Source: Amia ocellicauda (lineage: Eukaryota > Chordata > Actinopteri > Amiiformes > Amiidae). Taken from it: a stretch of DNA of 64,000 nucleotides. The notes below the pieces were generated by a model, which worked only from the letters and a program-made list of their open reading frames with translations, did not search any database and had not been told where the DNA came from. This document shows positions 52,393 to 64,000 of this stretch, in pieces. Numbering within the stretch: position 1 is the first letter of the stretch; each line of letters begins with the position of its first letter. Made by a program: the position numbers and the translations under genes. Location: the NCBI RefSeq assembly GCF_036373705.1, contig NC_089855.1:50052318-50116317 (forward strand). The letters run 5' to 3'.

Positions 52393-52950
52393 ATGAACAC
52401 CAGAGAGCTCAACCACATCATGAATGCCCTGGACGGCTCACGGAAAGTGTTTCAAGGAGTCTACGCCTGCGACCAGCTGCCTAAATTTAAGATCAAGAAT
52501 TTACCTGCAATGTACATAATCAACACACACCCTAAAAATATGCCCGGAGAACATTGGCTGGCTATTTATCTAAGGGAGGACCACCGTCGTGAATTTTTTG
52601 ATTCCTATGGAAACCCCCCGGATTTCAGACCTTTCCCTCGGAAGATCAATAACTTTCTTCTCAACAACTGTCAAGAAACCATTTACAGCGGTTGTCAAGT
52701 AAAAAGTCTACAGACCTTCACTTGTGGTCAACACTGTGTGTTTTTCTTATATCATAGATCTTAAAGAAGGCCATACCCCGATATTATGGCCTTGTACAGT
52801 GAGGATTTAGGCCAAAATGATAAAAAAGTGGCAGAGTTTGTCAGGACACTGTGGACCCCCCCTTATAACACAATTACTTACGACCCTAGCCAGCCATGTA
52901 TACAGATGGGGTGTTCTTGTGAGGATTTTAAAAGATGTCATGCGTGTTAA
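52393..52950 (+). pseudogene. Adenain-type protease, broken (B)
   Basis: Same family, position and length as the protease of A, with the His, Asp and Cys motifs recognisable. It is broken in this copy. Confidence 0.88.
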
Positions 52951-53128
52951 AGTGAAAAAATAATGAAAACAGCCTTTGAATCATTAGTTTTGTTTTTATT
53001 CAACACAAATCTTATACAAAGCAGGGTTATGTTATAAATAAATGTACAACATTTGAAAATAAAAATAAAAAATAAAAAAATTGTTTGTCGGTTCCTTATT
53101 TACAGGGGAGACAAATAAAAACATGAGA
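52951..53128. promoter_or_regulatory. Convergent poly(A) region (B)
   Basis: Counterpart of 9266-9443 in A, same AATAAA motifs on both strands. Confidence 0.65.
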
Positions 53129-53872
53129 TTAATAAGCTTCCCAACGATGGATAGATCCTGAGGAGGGTTGCTCAACACGGTCAGAGTAATGAGATATCGG
53201 CGTCAGATCAGTCACCACCTCTTTACACAGACGGATTTTTTGTCGCGTTTCCTGGTTAGGGACTGTTGATTGGGGCATGTTCAGACAGGCCATCGCCTGT
53301 AGGAAAGCATTCCAGCCTACAGGTCGGCGACTATCGGGTACCTTATTAGTGCTAGTGACACTCTTCAACAAATCAAACATGTGTGAACCTTTGATCAGTT
53401 GTCCTTTAAAAACAAATTCACCCTGTTCATTCCAAGTCGTTACCCGCGGTTTCTGAACCATTTTGTGCAGAATATATTCTGCATGTCTTTTGCTTCTGGC
53501 CGGCATGTTTCTCAAAACATCCGTTACAACATCTCCCTCTGAACTCTCAACAGGTTCGGGCACCGCAACATCTTTATCAACCGTACCCCCCGCATCAGTC
53601 CCAGAACCATTTTCTTGAGAGGCCATGGTTAAAGTTAAAATGTTTTGATCTTTTTCACCCTGTCTAACCAGACGGAGGTAGCGCTGTAACGTGTTGCTAT
53701 ACATCTGGGCTTTGGAATACTGATTTAAATCGGCCCTGGCCAGTATAGCTTTCATTTCAGAGTCCAGGTTGTTTTCGGCCGTTTGTCTAATGGGCTCTGG
53801 CCCGACAACATTTTTTCTCAGTTTCTCAAGCTGCTCCTGAGGGATCAAAAACATTTTCTGAGCATATTCCAT
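53129..53872 (-). CDS. Conserved Polinton protein of unknown function, 247 aa (B)
   Basis: Identical protein to that at 9444-10187 in A. Confidence 0.7.
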   Translation of the reverse strand: MEYAQKMFLIPQEQLEKLRKNVVGPEPIRQTAENNLDSEMKAILARADLNQYSKAQMYSNTLQRYLRLVRQGEKDQNILTLTMASQENGSGTDAGGTVDKDVAVPEPVESSEGDVVTDVLRNMPARSKRHAEYILHKMVQKPRVTTWNEQGEFVFKGQLIKGSHMFDLLKSVTSTNKVPDSRRPVGWNAFLQAMACLNMPQSTVPNQETRQKIRLCKEVVTDLTPISHYSDRVEQPSSGSIHRWEAY

Positions 53873-53874
53873 TA

Positions 53875-54210
53875 TTAACCCACTCTGGAAGCTAGAAGAC
53901 TGGTTAGGAAAGGCACGGCTATGCTCAACAGCGGTCCTATAAAACCTCCGGTTTGATTAATCTTCTTTCTTTTTCTTTTAATAGAATACTTCTTATTAGC
54001 GATGATCTTGATAACCGCTTTTTGTTTTTTGAGTTTAGAATGTTGAGAAGGGGTTAGGGGTATATTACCGCGTAAGATGTTAAAAGCTATTTCACACAGG
54101 GTCTCGATCAAATCCGAGGGGGCCCCTGCCAGCACAGCTTTCCTATGGCGCGGGCTCCCCTCAAATAACATTTGCAAAAGCGGCAGATTTCTTTTAATCC
54201 GAACAGACAT
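53875..54210 (-). CDS. Small basic Polinton protein with hydrophobic tail, 111 aa (B)
   Basis: Same protein as at 10190-10525 in A with one noticed difference near the front (Ile for Asn). Confidence 0.65.
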   Translation of the reverse strand: MSVRIKRNLPLLQMLFEGSPRHRKAVLAGAPSDLIETLCEIAFNILRGNIPLTPSQHSKLKKQKAVIKIIANKKYSIKRKRKKINQTGGFIGPLLSIAVPFLTSLLASRVG

Positions 54211-54216
54211 TCTTAT

Positions 54217-54888
54217 TTATTTCCTTTTCTTTAGCACATACACTGCCGGCCAATCGGGCGGGCACAAACCTGTTCTGAGGCGAAAGTCTTCTGGGGTTTG
54301 TGCTTTTAAGTCCACAATCAAGTACCCGTAGGGTTTTTTGGTGGCATCCTCAAATGCCTCCAAAAAGAATTTGGTCTGGTTAGGGTACATTTGACGAGCC
54401 AAGACGGTGACCTGTAGTTTATCTCTGGGGTTTTTAAAAAGAATTATATAATTGGCATTTAAATTAATAGTGCGGCTTTTTTTACCTTGAAAAAATAGAT
54501 TTTGAACTAAATAAATAATACTTAAATTCCTATGATGAGTGTACTTTGTGAAAGCTTTTTCCACTTCACTGTTGTCACCGGCCTGCTCCATCAGGTCATC
54601 AAGGATCACTAGATTAGTTTGTCCGGGCGGGAACAGGTCATCGTCACACAACGAGGCGGGGAGACCTTGCACAAATTTCAGATTATTTTTTTTTGATGCC
54701 AAATCATCGTAGAGAGGTTGCCAGCAAGAGTAACACCACACTATGTTGTCAAGAGCTTGGGACACGGTTGCGTCCACATCTTCTATGATGTTCTTTATAA
54801 GATAGCTCTTACCCGAATTGGAGGGACCGGCTATAATACAGGAGAAAGGGTGTTGAAGTCTGTTATCAAAACCACTGCTAATATCCAT
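54217..54888 (-). CDS. FtsK/HerA-type packaging ATPase (B)
   Basis: Identical protein to the ATPase of A with Walker A GPSNSGKS and Walker B LVILDD. Confidence 0.93.
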   Translation of the reverse strand: MDISSGFDNRLQHPFSCIIAGPSNSGKSYLIKNIIEDVDATVSQALDNIVWCYSCWQPLYDDLASKKNNLKFVQGLPASLCDDDLFPPGQTNLVILDDLMEQAGDNSEVEKAFTKYTHHRNLSIIYLVQNLFFQGKKSRTINLNANYIILFKNPRDKLQVTVLARQMYPNQTKFFLEAFEDATKKPYGYLIVDLKAQTPEDFRLRTGLCPPDWPAVYVLKKRK

Positions 54889-57800
54889 AAGGCAGAGTGG
54901 TATAATCAGTCTTCAACACTCTTTTATTGTACACCACCCTGAACCGTTTGTTTAGTGATCTATTTTCCAATGTGTACCCCTTTTTATTGTGATAGATCTG
55001 ATTTCCGGCTGTAATAATCTCGCGAGGAGGCGCGTCTTTCTCGGTTACAAAACTTTGTACCAGGGTCGTCAGAGACTTGATGTTAATGAGCTTGTTGTTA
55101 CAATGGTTCAGAGTGAAACCCTTAACATTCATACAGGTCTTACCCGCAGCCGTTCTGTATGCGTAAGTCTTAGGACCCCCTGAAACAAACTCCACTATGT
55201 GGTCCTGAGGATCTAGCTCGCTCGTTAACTCCCCAAGGTAGTCCCCGAGGGGAGGGACCCAATCCCCTGGCCTGGTGACAAAGATTACAGAGTCAGTATC
55301 ATGATAGAGCGTGCGTTCCTGCAGCTGATCCATTAAGTTGTACAGATCAAGCTGGGCGTAAGCCGTGGTAAAAACCGCTATGAAAATATTAACGTTTCCC
55401 TGTTTGGTGGGGAAATCTTTAGGGGCCCTCCACTGGACCTGTGCCACGTGGTCATTTAAGAATTGAAAGTGTGATACTGCATGTTGTTTGGAAAAGATAA
55501 ATTCTATAAACTGTTCAGGGGTTTTAATCAAGGTTGTGTTTAGACGGTTATTTCTTTCCCCAAACTTACCCCACAGACTGTTTAAAATCAGTTTGGACAT
55601 TTGTCTCTTGGCGGGGTTTACAGTTATGTTCCCCGGCTCTAGACGGATCCCTTCCTTTTCAAAATATTGCTGAACGTACCGCTCTTTGGCAGCGGAGTCA
55701 ACACACCATGAGGGATAGCCCGATGCCTCCTGTTTCCCTTTCAGATGGGTCATAATGTACTCAGCAAAAAGAGTATCAGATTTTTCAGAAAAATGCCAAA
55801 CCTCATACACCTTACCGACTCTGTAACCTTTCTCCACCGCCTTGTCAAGCTCAATGCTACACCAGACACCCGTCAGCGCTCTCTCGTCATCACTGTGCAG
55901 ACAAGAGGTATTTTGATTTTCAGTTTCCACACACGTTCTACACAGAGGGAACATCAATTTTCCCGAACACCTGTAAGGCAACACGGGTAGGAACAGCTCA
56001 CGAGGAGGGTACATGGTGACTTTGATCAAACCAAAGTACTGTCCGATTTCGAGAAAGTCACGATAAACAATGGTTGGATGCCCCACCGGGTACATTTTGG
56101 TCTTGTTGACATAAGGGTACAGACTGGTGAAATCATAGTAATCTACTCTCTCACCCTCCTTTACCTCATAATGTAAACAGAGGGCGTTGGTACGACCCCC
56201 AAATAACGCATCCCTGGGCTCTAGACGTTCAGGAAAGTCCAAGGTTTCCATAAGCCGTTGTACCCCCACATCCTGTTGCTTCAGGGTCGTCCACGCGTGT
56301 TCCCAAATCACCAGTACATTCAAACCATAGGTGTTTTTTAAAGTTTCAATTCGTTCCTGGAAATCATAGTACATATCACCGCAGAGTTTTTGTGTTACGG
56401 GGTTAAAGGTGTTTGGGTCGAAGCACTGAGGACAGCCATGGTAAATACAACCAGCAAACTCATAAGCGGTACGCCGCCCAGACACGTCGCTAAAACCGTC
56501 TAAGTAGTAAGGACCCATTTTGACTTCCTCTTGATTTAAAGCATGTCTGATGAAGATGTTATCCCGGGCACTCAGATATTCCAGCCACTGTATGGAGACA
56601 GTCGAAAAGTTCTTTTGTCTAGCACGATAGTTGTCAGAAGTGGTGTCCGCTATAGTGTTTTTCTGCAAGAAATTGGATCGATACATTTTCATGCAGAGAG
56701 ACGCTATGGTCACACTTTGCAAAGGGTCGAGACCCGACGTGTTGATAACCTCGGTGCGGAAACGCAAACAGGCTTCTTTAAGGATCACCACATCATTTTT
56801 ACAATAAGCGGCCATCTCTTCTCGGAAATCAAAAACACCCCCCTTAACCGTATTGTACCATTTAAAGAATTCCTCCCTCTCATGAGACATCATAGTATCA
56901 ACCCCATAATAAGAGGCGGGCGGGTAGGACCCTCGATAATTTTGAGTGTCCTTAGTATTAAAAAAATGGCAGAACCAACCTTTCTTCTGAGCCTCAAAAC
57001 CCAGAGCTTTAGGCAAAGCGCTCAATTTCATGGGGAGGAAATTTAACGAGTCTATGTAACGTTGGTTGAAAGCCTCGTCGGTGAAACACATGATCTTGCT
57101 ACCCTGAGCTATTATTTTTGGGGTCACCCCATTTTCCACCAGATACTTCATCAATATGTAAGAATCATAACCCTTAGCATTGTGGGCAATAAATGTGTAA
57201 TTGAGGTATTTTGGACCGCGATACCGCGTAAAGAAATCCCTGACACAACTCTCACCGCTAGCTGACCACTCACAATCCAACATGTCAATACAGTGTATAT
57301 AATTAGCAACATGGACCCCGTTTTCTTGCCGGCATTCAAAATCAAAAAAGACATACCGGTTGTGCGGCGGCTCCTTTTTAACCGGCTGAATAAAGCACTG
57401 GTGTTCAGACCCCGGGGTTAAATCCGCATTACAGATCCTACATCTCGGTTCCAGACATTTGTGTGGTTTAACCTCATGAAAACGGTACTGGAGGCAACTG
57501 CGGGCAATATTTAGTTTGATCACAATAACTCCGTTTTTTAACCCCCTCAGCAGCGGCCCTCTGCACCTTATGTTCGGAAAAACAGAACGCGGAGAGACAA
57601 ATCCTTAAGCAATCTTTACATCGGATGGTAGGGGCCAAACCCTTACGACATTGCGGATTGAAACAGACGTTACAGTAACCGTCACAGCGGTGCTTAAGCT
57701 TATCATTGAAGGCCTTATAACACCAATGACAAACATACGAACAACCCAAAAAAGCCGTCAAACTCTTTATTCCAAAGTAATGACTATCACTTAGGAAGAG

Positions 57801-58913
57801 AAACAGTGTCTGTGTATGGGTTTCAGGATGTGTCTGAAATTTCACAAATACTTCCTTTACCTCACAACGGTACCACACAACAATTTTTAAAGACAACAAC
57901 TCCTCAAACATGGCAATGTCTGAAAAGGCAACCATCTGTTGAGAGTTTAAGCCGGCCCTCTGATGAAGCATTAAAGCCTCTTGCATAGCTTGGGGTTCAG
58001 GCATGTCGGGGGTGAGTAGTTTTATTAAACTGTAAGCAAAACAGAGCTTATTGTCCCCATTGGAACTCACCACTAATTGCCTGAGCTTGTTCCTAATTAT
58101 GTCGTTCTTCAAGCATTTCGACAGTCTTCTAAGCGCCCCACCCTCAGGGTTAGGAACCACATTCATTACCAGAGACAGACTTTCATCAGCTAAGATGGAT
58201 GCGTTACTTTGCAATAACGCTTCGATTTTAGCCAGAAATTCATCAACATCTAAATTATCTCCACTCAGCATTACAGATAGGTTGCTAAACAAATCATCCC
58301 CTCTGAGTTCTAACTGTACAACATCTCGAGGTCTGACCCTTTCAGCAACCTGTTCAAGCATGTTTTGCAAGGCCTCGTGTATGTTGACAAATATTTCTGC
58401 ATAATTGTCACAATTTAAAAGTTCTGCAAAATTAAAACGCTGAATCATTTCAAAATTGTTATAGGCCGGTCTATCTATAATCACGGGATCACTGGTACTT
58501 TTGGACACATCATCATTTTGAACAAAGCCTTCAACCCCTACATTCTCACAGAGCATGTCATCCACAGCCTTATCAGTCTCAGAACCCTCCACATTCCGAA
58601 CACCCCCACCGCTGACATCTACAAAACCCCCTTTTTGAGGAGGCTCATTTAAAGCCTGTAAAAGTCCTTCAAAGATATCCACCCGGTTAATGTCAAGACC
58701 CTCCTCTATAGTGACGGCTGCTTCTGCCGCCGTACTGTGTTCTAATTGTCTCAAATCATTTATAATAGGGGCAAAATTTGGTCGGGGTAGCGTCTCCAAA
58801 GCCTCCACCATTTCAAACAAATCGGGGTGAACTAGGGGTTGAACCTCTATAAGCGCTACCGTTGGGAGGTGGTTATTTAGATCATTGACCATCTGTAACA
58901 GGTCGGGGTTCAC
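54878..58913 (-). CDS. Protein-primed DNA polymerase B, broken (B)
   Basis: Same domains as in A: acidic front, OTU-like region, zinc ribbons, exonuclease motifs I-III and polymerase motifs A, B and C. It has about one break. It overlaps the ATPase start by 11 bases. Confidence 0.93.
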
Positions 58914-59113
58914 GGTAAGTCTGGTAATTCACATTCTATCGGTGGTGATTGGGGGTTATTTAAATCATTTATCATTTGTAATAGTTCCTGGTTCATTGGG
59001 ACATCAGAGGAGTTCACAACAGGGCCGAGGGTGTTCTCTCGGGAAGGTCTTTTTGGGGCCCTAACTTGTTCATAATCCTTTAGTTTGTGAGTTCTTTTAC
59101 CAAGTCCGGACAT
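58910..59113 (-). CDS. Short ORF next to the polymerase gene, 67 aa (B)
   Basis: Same protein as in A and C. Confidence 0.5.
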   Translation of the reverse strand: MSGLGKRTHKLKDYEQVRAPKRPSRENTLGPVVNSSDVPMNQELLQMINDLNNPQSPPIECELPDLP

Positions 59114-59176
59114 TTTTTTTATTTTTTATTTTTCCAACAACCCACAATAGTAAGGCGTTTTGTATCTATTAAAACA

Positions 59177-61212
59177 TTAAATACGGTACAATTCGTTAGT
59201 AAGGGTATTAATAAGGGTGTTTTGGCTCTCTATCACAAGGTTTTGCCCCACTAACACAAGTCTTTGATTTAGTAACAAGGTATGTAGCAACTCATGCCGA
59301 CCTTCAGGAAGTAGCTCCGGGGGATGGTGTCCTGGCTCAGCTGCAAAGGATGGTCGCTCCGGTAAATCTCGGTCGAAGGAGGCAGGGAGCGAGCGTATAC
59401 TCACGGACGGAGACCAAGAAGGCCTTTGCGGTGACACCCTGGCCAATCGCGGTGTACTGTTCAGCGTTTCTGTAGCCAAGAAACGGGGCTGGGGGGACGA
59501 TGTTGAAACCAGTCCGTCGTTGGGTGGTGTGTCAACCCTGACTGACGGCGACCCCTGAGGTTGTTGGTTGCCTGTATTTGTTCCGCCCGACAATGCGGCG
59601 GGCTGAATCTGGATTGTTGAATTACCCCCAGAAGGCTGTGGCCTGAGTAGATGTTGGGGGGTCTCCAAGACCACCGTGGGGGATCCTCTCGGTGATCTCT
59701 CCGGGGAAGATGTTTGATCCCACTTAGACGGGGTAATTGTCCTCAATAGCTCATCCACAGAATGACTATCCCAAGAGTCTTGGGAAGAATAAAAATATAC
59801 ATTACATTTACATCTTTAAACGGCGACAGAAATCAAACTTAAAACAACATGTCCAGGACCTTCAAAACCTTTAGCTTTTTTAGACCTTTGAAAATAGGCT
59901 TAGACATTCACTACAACGCCTTATTATTTACAGACAATATATTTATTAGGACTTGATAATAAATGTAAAACAGAGAAGCCTCTGTAAATAAACTGTTTCT
60001 TAAATGTAATATTGTTAATAAAACACTTTTTGTACACACACACACCACATTTCATTTTTAAACGAACCTTCCAAGTGTAAACGCTTCCTGATCCCGGGAC
60101 TTCCTGTTTCACAAACGTTTTCACGATCTGTTTAAATATTAAATACAATGAACACCTTCAAGCCTTTTCCTACAGCCACTTTAAAACAGAAGTATAATTG
60201 CGGGAGATAAGCCAAACAACTTACTAAAACCTTTCGGACAGCTTTACTTCCTAACCAGACGGTCGGGCAATCGGTCATTTCTAAACACATGCCCCAGAAA
60301 CAAGCCTAGACCTGTCCGGACTTCTAAAGATCTTTCCCAGAACCCCCAAGACCTACAGGAAATGGGCACCACTCGCTTAAATATTAGCCCTCAACGGGCA
60401 AACAAAACCCTTTTAAAAACATTAAAGTTTGAAAGATCTTACTTACCTCCAAAGAATAATCGTTTCTTATGTTTTTCAGCTGGTTTAGCTTTTTGCACTT
60501 CTGTGAAGGTAAGAGACATGTTTAACCTTTAACCACCCCGCTTTATAAAAAGCTTTAACCTCTTACAAGCGGCAGATATATACTCACCGCTATCAGATAC
60601 AGGGGCTGACGGCCTTTCAGATTCTTGAAAGGTTACGGTTCTCGAAGGTAAAACTAAACAAGCCCTCGCTGTGGAAGGCCTTTCGTTGTCTCGAACCACG
60701 TTTCTTAATACTGTTAGAAAGGATATTTTTTTAAATTAACAAGACGGGCCTCAAACATCTTACAGAAACGTTATACAAACAAACAGGGGTTTAGTTCTTA
60801 CCCGGTCGGCAGACAGCCTGTCTAGGGACAACCACTTCTCTTGGTTGATCCTCGGAGACATTAATCACAGGCCTTTCGATAGTTTCTGTGTAATTAAAGA
60901 GACCGCCATTAATATATATTAAAACGTTTTCATAACTCTAATGAGCCGCTTCAAAACACAACCACACACCCATACATAAGAACCCTTGAGCGCAAACACA
61001 AAAATCTTACCGTCGTTGTTCCAGATGATCTCCTCAGCGTTGGGAATTAACTCCTGTTGACTGGCTGAAAAATAATTTTACAGAACTTAAAACAGATGTT
61101 ATAACCTTATTTACAATACATGCCCACAACCCGCTCTGAGTCAATGAAAATAATCTGAAGACTTACCTAAAAACTCGTTTAAATCGAAGTCGTTGATGTT
61201 GTTTCCGGACAT
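59177..61212 (-). CDS. Six-exon accessory gene (B)
   Basis: Same six-exon gene as at 15495-17530 in A, displaced by 43,682 bp, with all splice signals and phases kept. Its ATG is at 61212. Confidence 0.72.
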
Positions 61213-61292
61213 TGTTGATCTTTAGGCTTAAATCGAAAGGTCAGTATGAGTCTGTCGAGCTGAAGACCAGACCTTCATACTTATACTGATGG

Positions 61293-62587
61293 CAGGATGC
61301 CGGATCTGCTTGTAAGGCATTGTTCTGGGCTGGCCTTTGTGCCGTCCTGTTACCAATTAACATATCAAAACCAACCAATAAAATGACCCTGCATCAATTT
61401 CAAATAGAAACCAAGATGGCGACGATCTCTCTCCTCTCTACTCTAAACTTTTATTAGAACCTTTTGGTCTCTCAAAAAAACATTTTTAAGCATCAAGACC
61501 TATAGTCAATAAACACTAAGAATATTTCAGGCCTTTATACGCGCTAAAAAACAACCTGAGCCAAGAAAATAACTATAAAGATCTAAAATAAGTAGCGCTT
61601 TTACAGTGATTTTTTTTTTTTTTTTAATAGCGATGCTTTGTTTGGTATTAAACAAGTCACAAACTACTCAGAACAGCGTTTATCCCCACAAAAGAGATAT
61701 TTGGGTTTATTTTACAAAGCTTATAAATTATATAGTTTAAAAGTATTCTGAATGTTTTGAGACCACACGCCATGCCTACGTTTGTCTGAGCCCACCCCCG
61801 TCCCCCGTGGTGTGAGTGATTTAGCCTTGAGTGTTGTGATCTATTTAGCATTGAGTGATCAGTTGTTTTTATTTTTTAAATGATTCCTTATCATCAGGGA
61901 TTGAGCCTGCTAAAATACCTTAAAAACATATCCTTATCTTAAGTCTAACTCTTATGAGCTTTAAGACCCTAGAATGTATTTAAGTAAAACGAATGAACAC
62001 ATTATGTGTGAGATAAAATATAACCACAGCTTTTTTTTTTTTTTTTTTTTTTTTACAAAAACAATTAACCTATACCCACAAACACCCACACACACACACA
62101 CCCTCTTTTTTTAAATTTTATTTTTAATTAAATTTGAGGGGAGAGACAGAGCCATATACATTGGGGTTAACATAAGTACCCTATGCAAAACAGGAATTGT
62201 TAGGACCTGTGACCATTACAGACAACAGAACTTGTTGATCTTATAAAATGATTGGGCGAGAGAGAGAGATATAGAGACAGACAGAGACAGAGCCAGTGTG
62301 AATATGATAAACGCACTATTCAAAATGGCATTGTTAAGACCTGGGACCATTACAGACAACAGAACTTGTTGATCTTATAAAATGCTTGGGCGAGAGAGAC
62401 AGAGAGAGAGAGACAGACAGAGACAGAGACAGAGACAGTGTGAATATGATAAACGCACTATTCAAAATGGCATTGTTAAGACCTGGGCCACTTACATGTA
62501 TATTTAAAAAAGACCCCCAACCACTACAGGAAGAGCCGACCCATTCACACTCTACAGTTGACCAACAAGAACAACAAGAACAACCGG
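61293..62587. other. Non-coding right arm of Polinton B
   Basis: Counterpart of 17611-18903 in A. It includes the tandem repeat of about 134 bp near 62190-62490, T runs and GA/GACA-rich stretches. No gene seen. Confidence 0.7.
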
Positions 62588-62768
62588 TTATGGGTGGCCT
62601 TGTTGTTCAGGGTTTTAGGGGTGTACACTTTCTGACGGATATGACGTAGGAATAATTAAGGAAATAACTCTAAAATCACGCCCCCCAATTATGACGTAGG
62701 AATATTAATAAGCTTAGGGCATACGTCATAACAAAATAGGCCGCGCCCAAAAAACCCTACTATCTACT
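62588..62768 (-). repeat. Right terminal inverted repeat of Polinton B
   Basis: 181 bp, inverse of 47072-47252. Confidence 0.96.
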
Positions 62769-62774
62769 CCTGTG
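62769..62774. repeat. Right target-site duplication of Polinton B (CCTGTG)
   Basis: Pairs with 47066-47071. Confidence 0.95.
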
Positions 62775-63064
62775 TGGTGCATTTTCTCTCTCTCTATCTG
62801 TGATTAAATCCTTACTTATATACATATGTCCATGAACGTTTCTGGAGCTCATGTACATCACATCACACGACGGGCCGTGATCTTTTCGGTCACTTTGAAA
62901 GTTTTGCTCATGACAATCCTTTTCTATTGCGGCACGATGGCTGCCACCGAGGAAGGAAAGTCGTCCGCAGTTGGCTGCAAGCTTGCCTGAAGCGCAGGAA
63001 AGGACTTACTCGCGACGTGCCACTTAAAGACTGAAGAAGTGGGGGTCGGCCTCACCGAGAGCCC

Positions 63065-63102
63065 TGAGGATTAGCTCACGTGGTAGAGCGCTCGCTTAGC
63101 AT
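63065..63102 (+). pseudogene. tRNA-Ala(AGC) 5' half (U6)
   Basis: Same 5' half as in the other units, ending in GCAT at the LTR-like element. The 3' half would lie beyond the window. Confidence 0.88.
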
Positions 63103-64000
63103 TGTAGCGTTATGTTGGGTGTATTTGGATAAGAGCATTTGGGCTCTGAGCTGAAGCACTGATCTAAAGAAAACCTCTCCCCCCCAAAGTTATCAGATTC
63201 CCTTAGCTCATCAGCTTGGAACTGGTTTGCATCAAAGTGACAGTTTTGGGGAGGATGGCACCAAGAAGAGGCCAAATAGTTTGGAATTCTGCTATGAGAT
63301 GTCTGGAGAAAGGTGCCTGTAGGTGATAAAAACTCTTTGAAGTGGACAAGAGCCGAAATCCCGACATAGAGCTACGAACCCAGGCCAACCGGCATTTCCA
63401 AAAGATGGCATGGATTGACATCAGTCATAAATCAAGCCCCCCTCCAATAGGACACTGGGGGCTGAAACCGAAATCCAATCTCAAAAACTCAAGAACCAAT
63501 CACCTCTTGATCTGACAGACTATAAGGAACAGCGGACAGTCTTTCTCGCTCTCTCTCACCTGAACCAGTAACTCGCTGCCACAGCTCAACCTGTAGCTCT
63601 GTTGCCAGAACCGGAACCAGAAACCAACTAAGTCTTTGCCGGCAACAGAAGAGTTAAACTGGGAGAAGGAGATTGAGCCGTACGAAGAATTCTTTTAAAG
63701 GACTTTCTTAAATAAAGAACTTTACAGACTGCGCTGCCCGCCTGTGCCCACCTGATCAGTGGAGTTTTACAGCTGGACAATTGACTAAGTCGACTGTATA
63801 CGAAAGTGTCAGTCATTTAAATAGCTATTTGAGTCTTAAGAAACTTGACCCTTGGAACAAACACGGCCCTGCTTTCCTCAAAGACTTTGTCTTCAAATAA
63901 GTACGGTGAGAGACCCTGCTTGCCAAGAAGTTTTTGTGCACAACCTTGGAGCCTTCAAACCAGTGGAAAATCTGTTTGGAAACGACTCTACTTTCGCGAA
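63103..64000 (+). mobile_element. LTR-like element inside tRNA-Ala, U6 (cut by window)
   Basis: First 898 bp of the element, near-identical to the other copies. Confidence 0.65.

Larger units (their letters stand above)
47072..62768 (+). mobile_element. Polinton element B
   Basis: A 15,697-bp near-identical sister of A with the same TIRs, gene order and target duplication. It is broken, with about three or four breaks, and is somewhat shorter than A. The packaging ATPase, integrase, left-arm genes and six-exon gene look whole. Its age is as for A: very recent. Confidence 0.97.
62769..64000 (+). repeat. Tandem tRNA-cluster unit U6 (right end cut by window)
   Basis: Spacer, tRNA-Ala 5' half and the first half of the LTR-like element, then the window ends. 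Confidence 0.93.

Noticed and set aside
2809-62774. Three independent Polinton insertions into a sequence-specific target
   Set aside because: Near-identity of the elements and of their flanking units makes amplification simpler; kept open only as an alternative.

Overview
This window is nuclear DNA of a vertebrate, most likely a ray-finned fish. The evidence is a cluster of eukaryotic tRNA genes with internal promoters, spliced genes with GT-AG introns, Polinton (Maverick/adintovirus-type) elements, a GTF2IRD2-like hAT remnant, a Ty3/Gypsy fragment and AT-rich microsatellites. The species cannot be named from sequence alone. No ordinary host protein-coding gene was recognised.

The backbone is a tandem array of a unit of about 3.5 kb (tRNA-Glu to tRNA-Glu spacing is 3518 and 3514 bp). 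Each full unit carries, in order: a tRNA-Ala(AGC) gene split by an LTR-like insertion of about 1.83 kb; a tRNA-Arg(TCG) relic on the minus strand split by another repeat of about 570 bp; a tRNA-Gln(CTG) on the minus strand; a tRNA-Glu(CTC) on the plus strand; and a short spacer. Six units are visible: U1 1-2814 (left end cut by the window), U2 19085-21863 (right part lost), U3 36518-40033, U4 40034-43551, U5 43552-47071 and U6 62769-64000 (cut by the window).

Three young Polintons sit at the same nucleotide of the unit, 33 bp downstream of tRNA-Glu where that gene is present. Element A is 2815-19084 (16,270 bp), element B is 47072-62768 (15,697 bp), and element C is a right-hand part at 30046-36517. 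A and B have 181-bp terminal inverted repeats and are flanked by the 6-bp duplication CCTGTG; C keeps its right TIR and the right CCTGTG. Two empty copies of the same site survive at 40034 and 43552. The simplest history is one Polinton insertion into one unit, followed by amplification of occupied and empty units together. The copies differ from each other by roughly 1% or less, so amplification is recent.

Inside A and B the plus-strand left arm holds two unidentified genes, a small myristoylation-type gene with a Bcl-2-like look, then a tightly packed run: retroviral-type integrase with chromodomain, probable minor capsid, basic core protein (A), double-jelly-roll major capsid and adenain-type protease. 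The minus-strand right arm holds two small conserved unknowns, the packaging ATPase, protein-primed DNA polymerase B, a short upstream ORF, and an apparently intact six-exon gene whose introns are all phase 1. All copies are fossils: A has about two breaks, B about three or four, C is a partial copy, and the old fragment D has many.

The stretch 21864-30045 is a junk nest: AT-rich DNA with AAT microsatellites, a diverged relative of the tRNA-Arg insert, a hAT transposase remnant, a Gypsy fragment, and an older, inverted Polinton fragment (D, 26246-30045). D abuts C to form a large imperfect inverted repeat.
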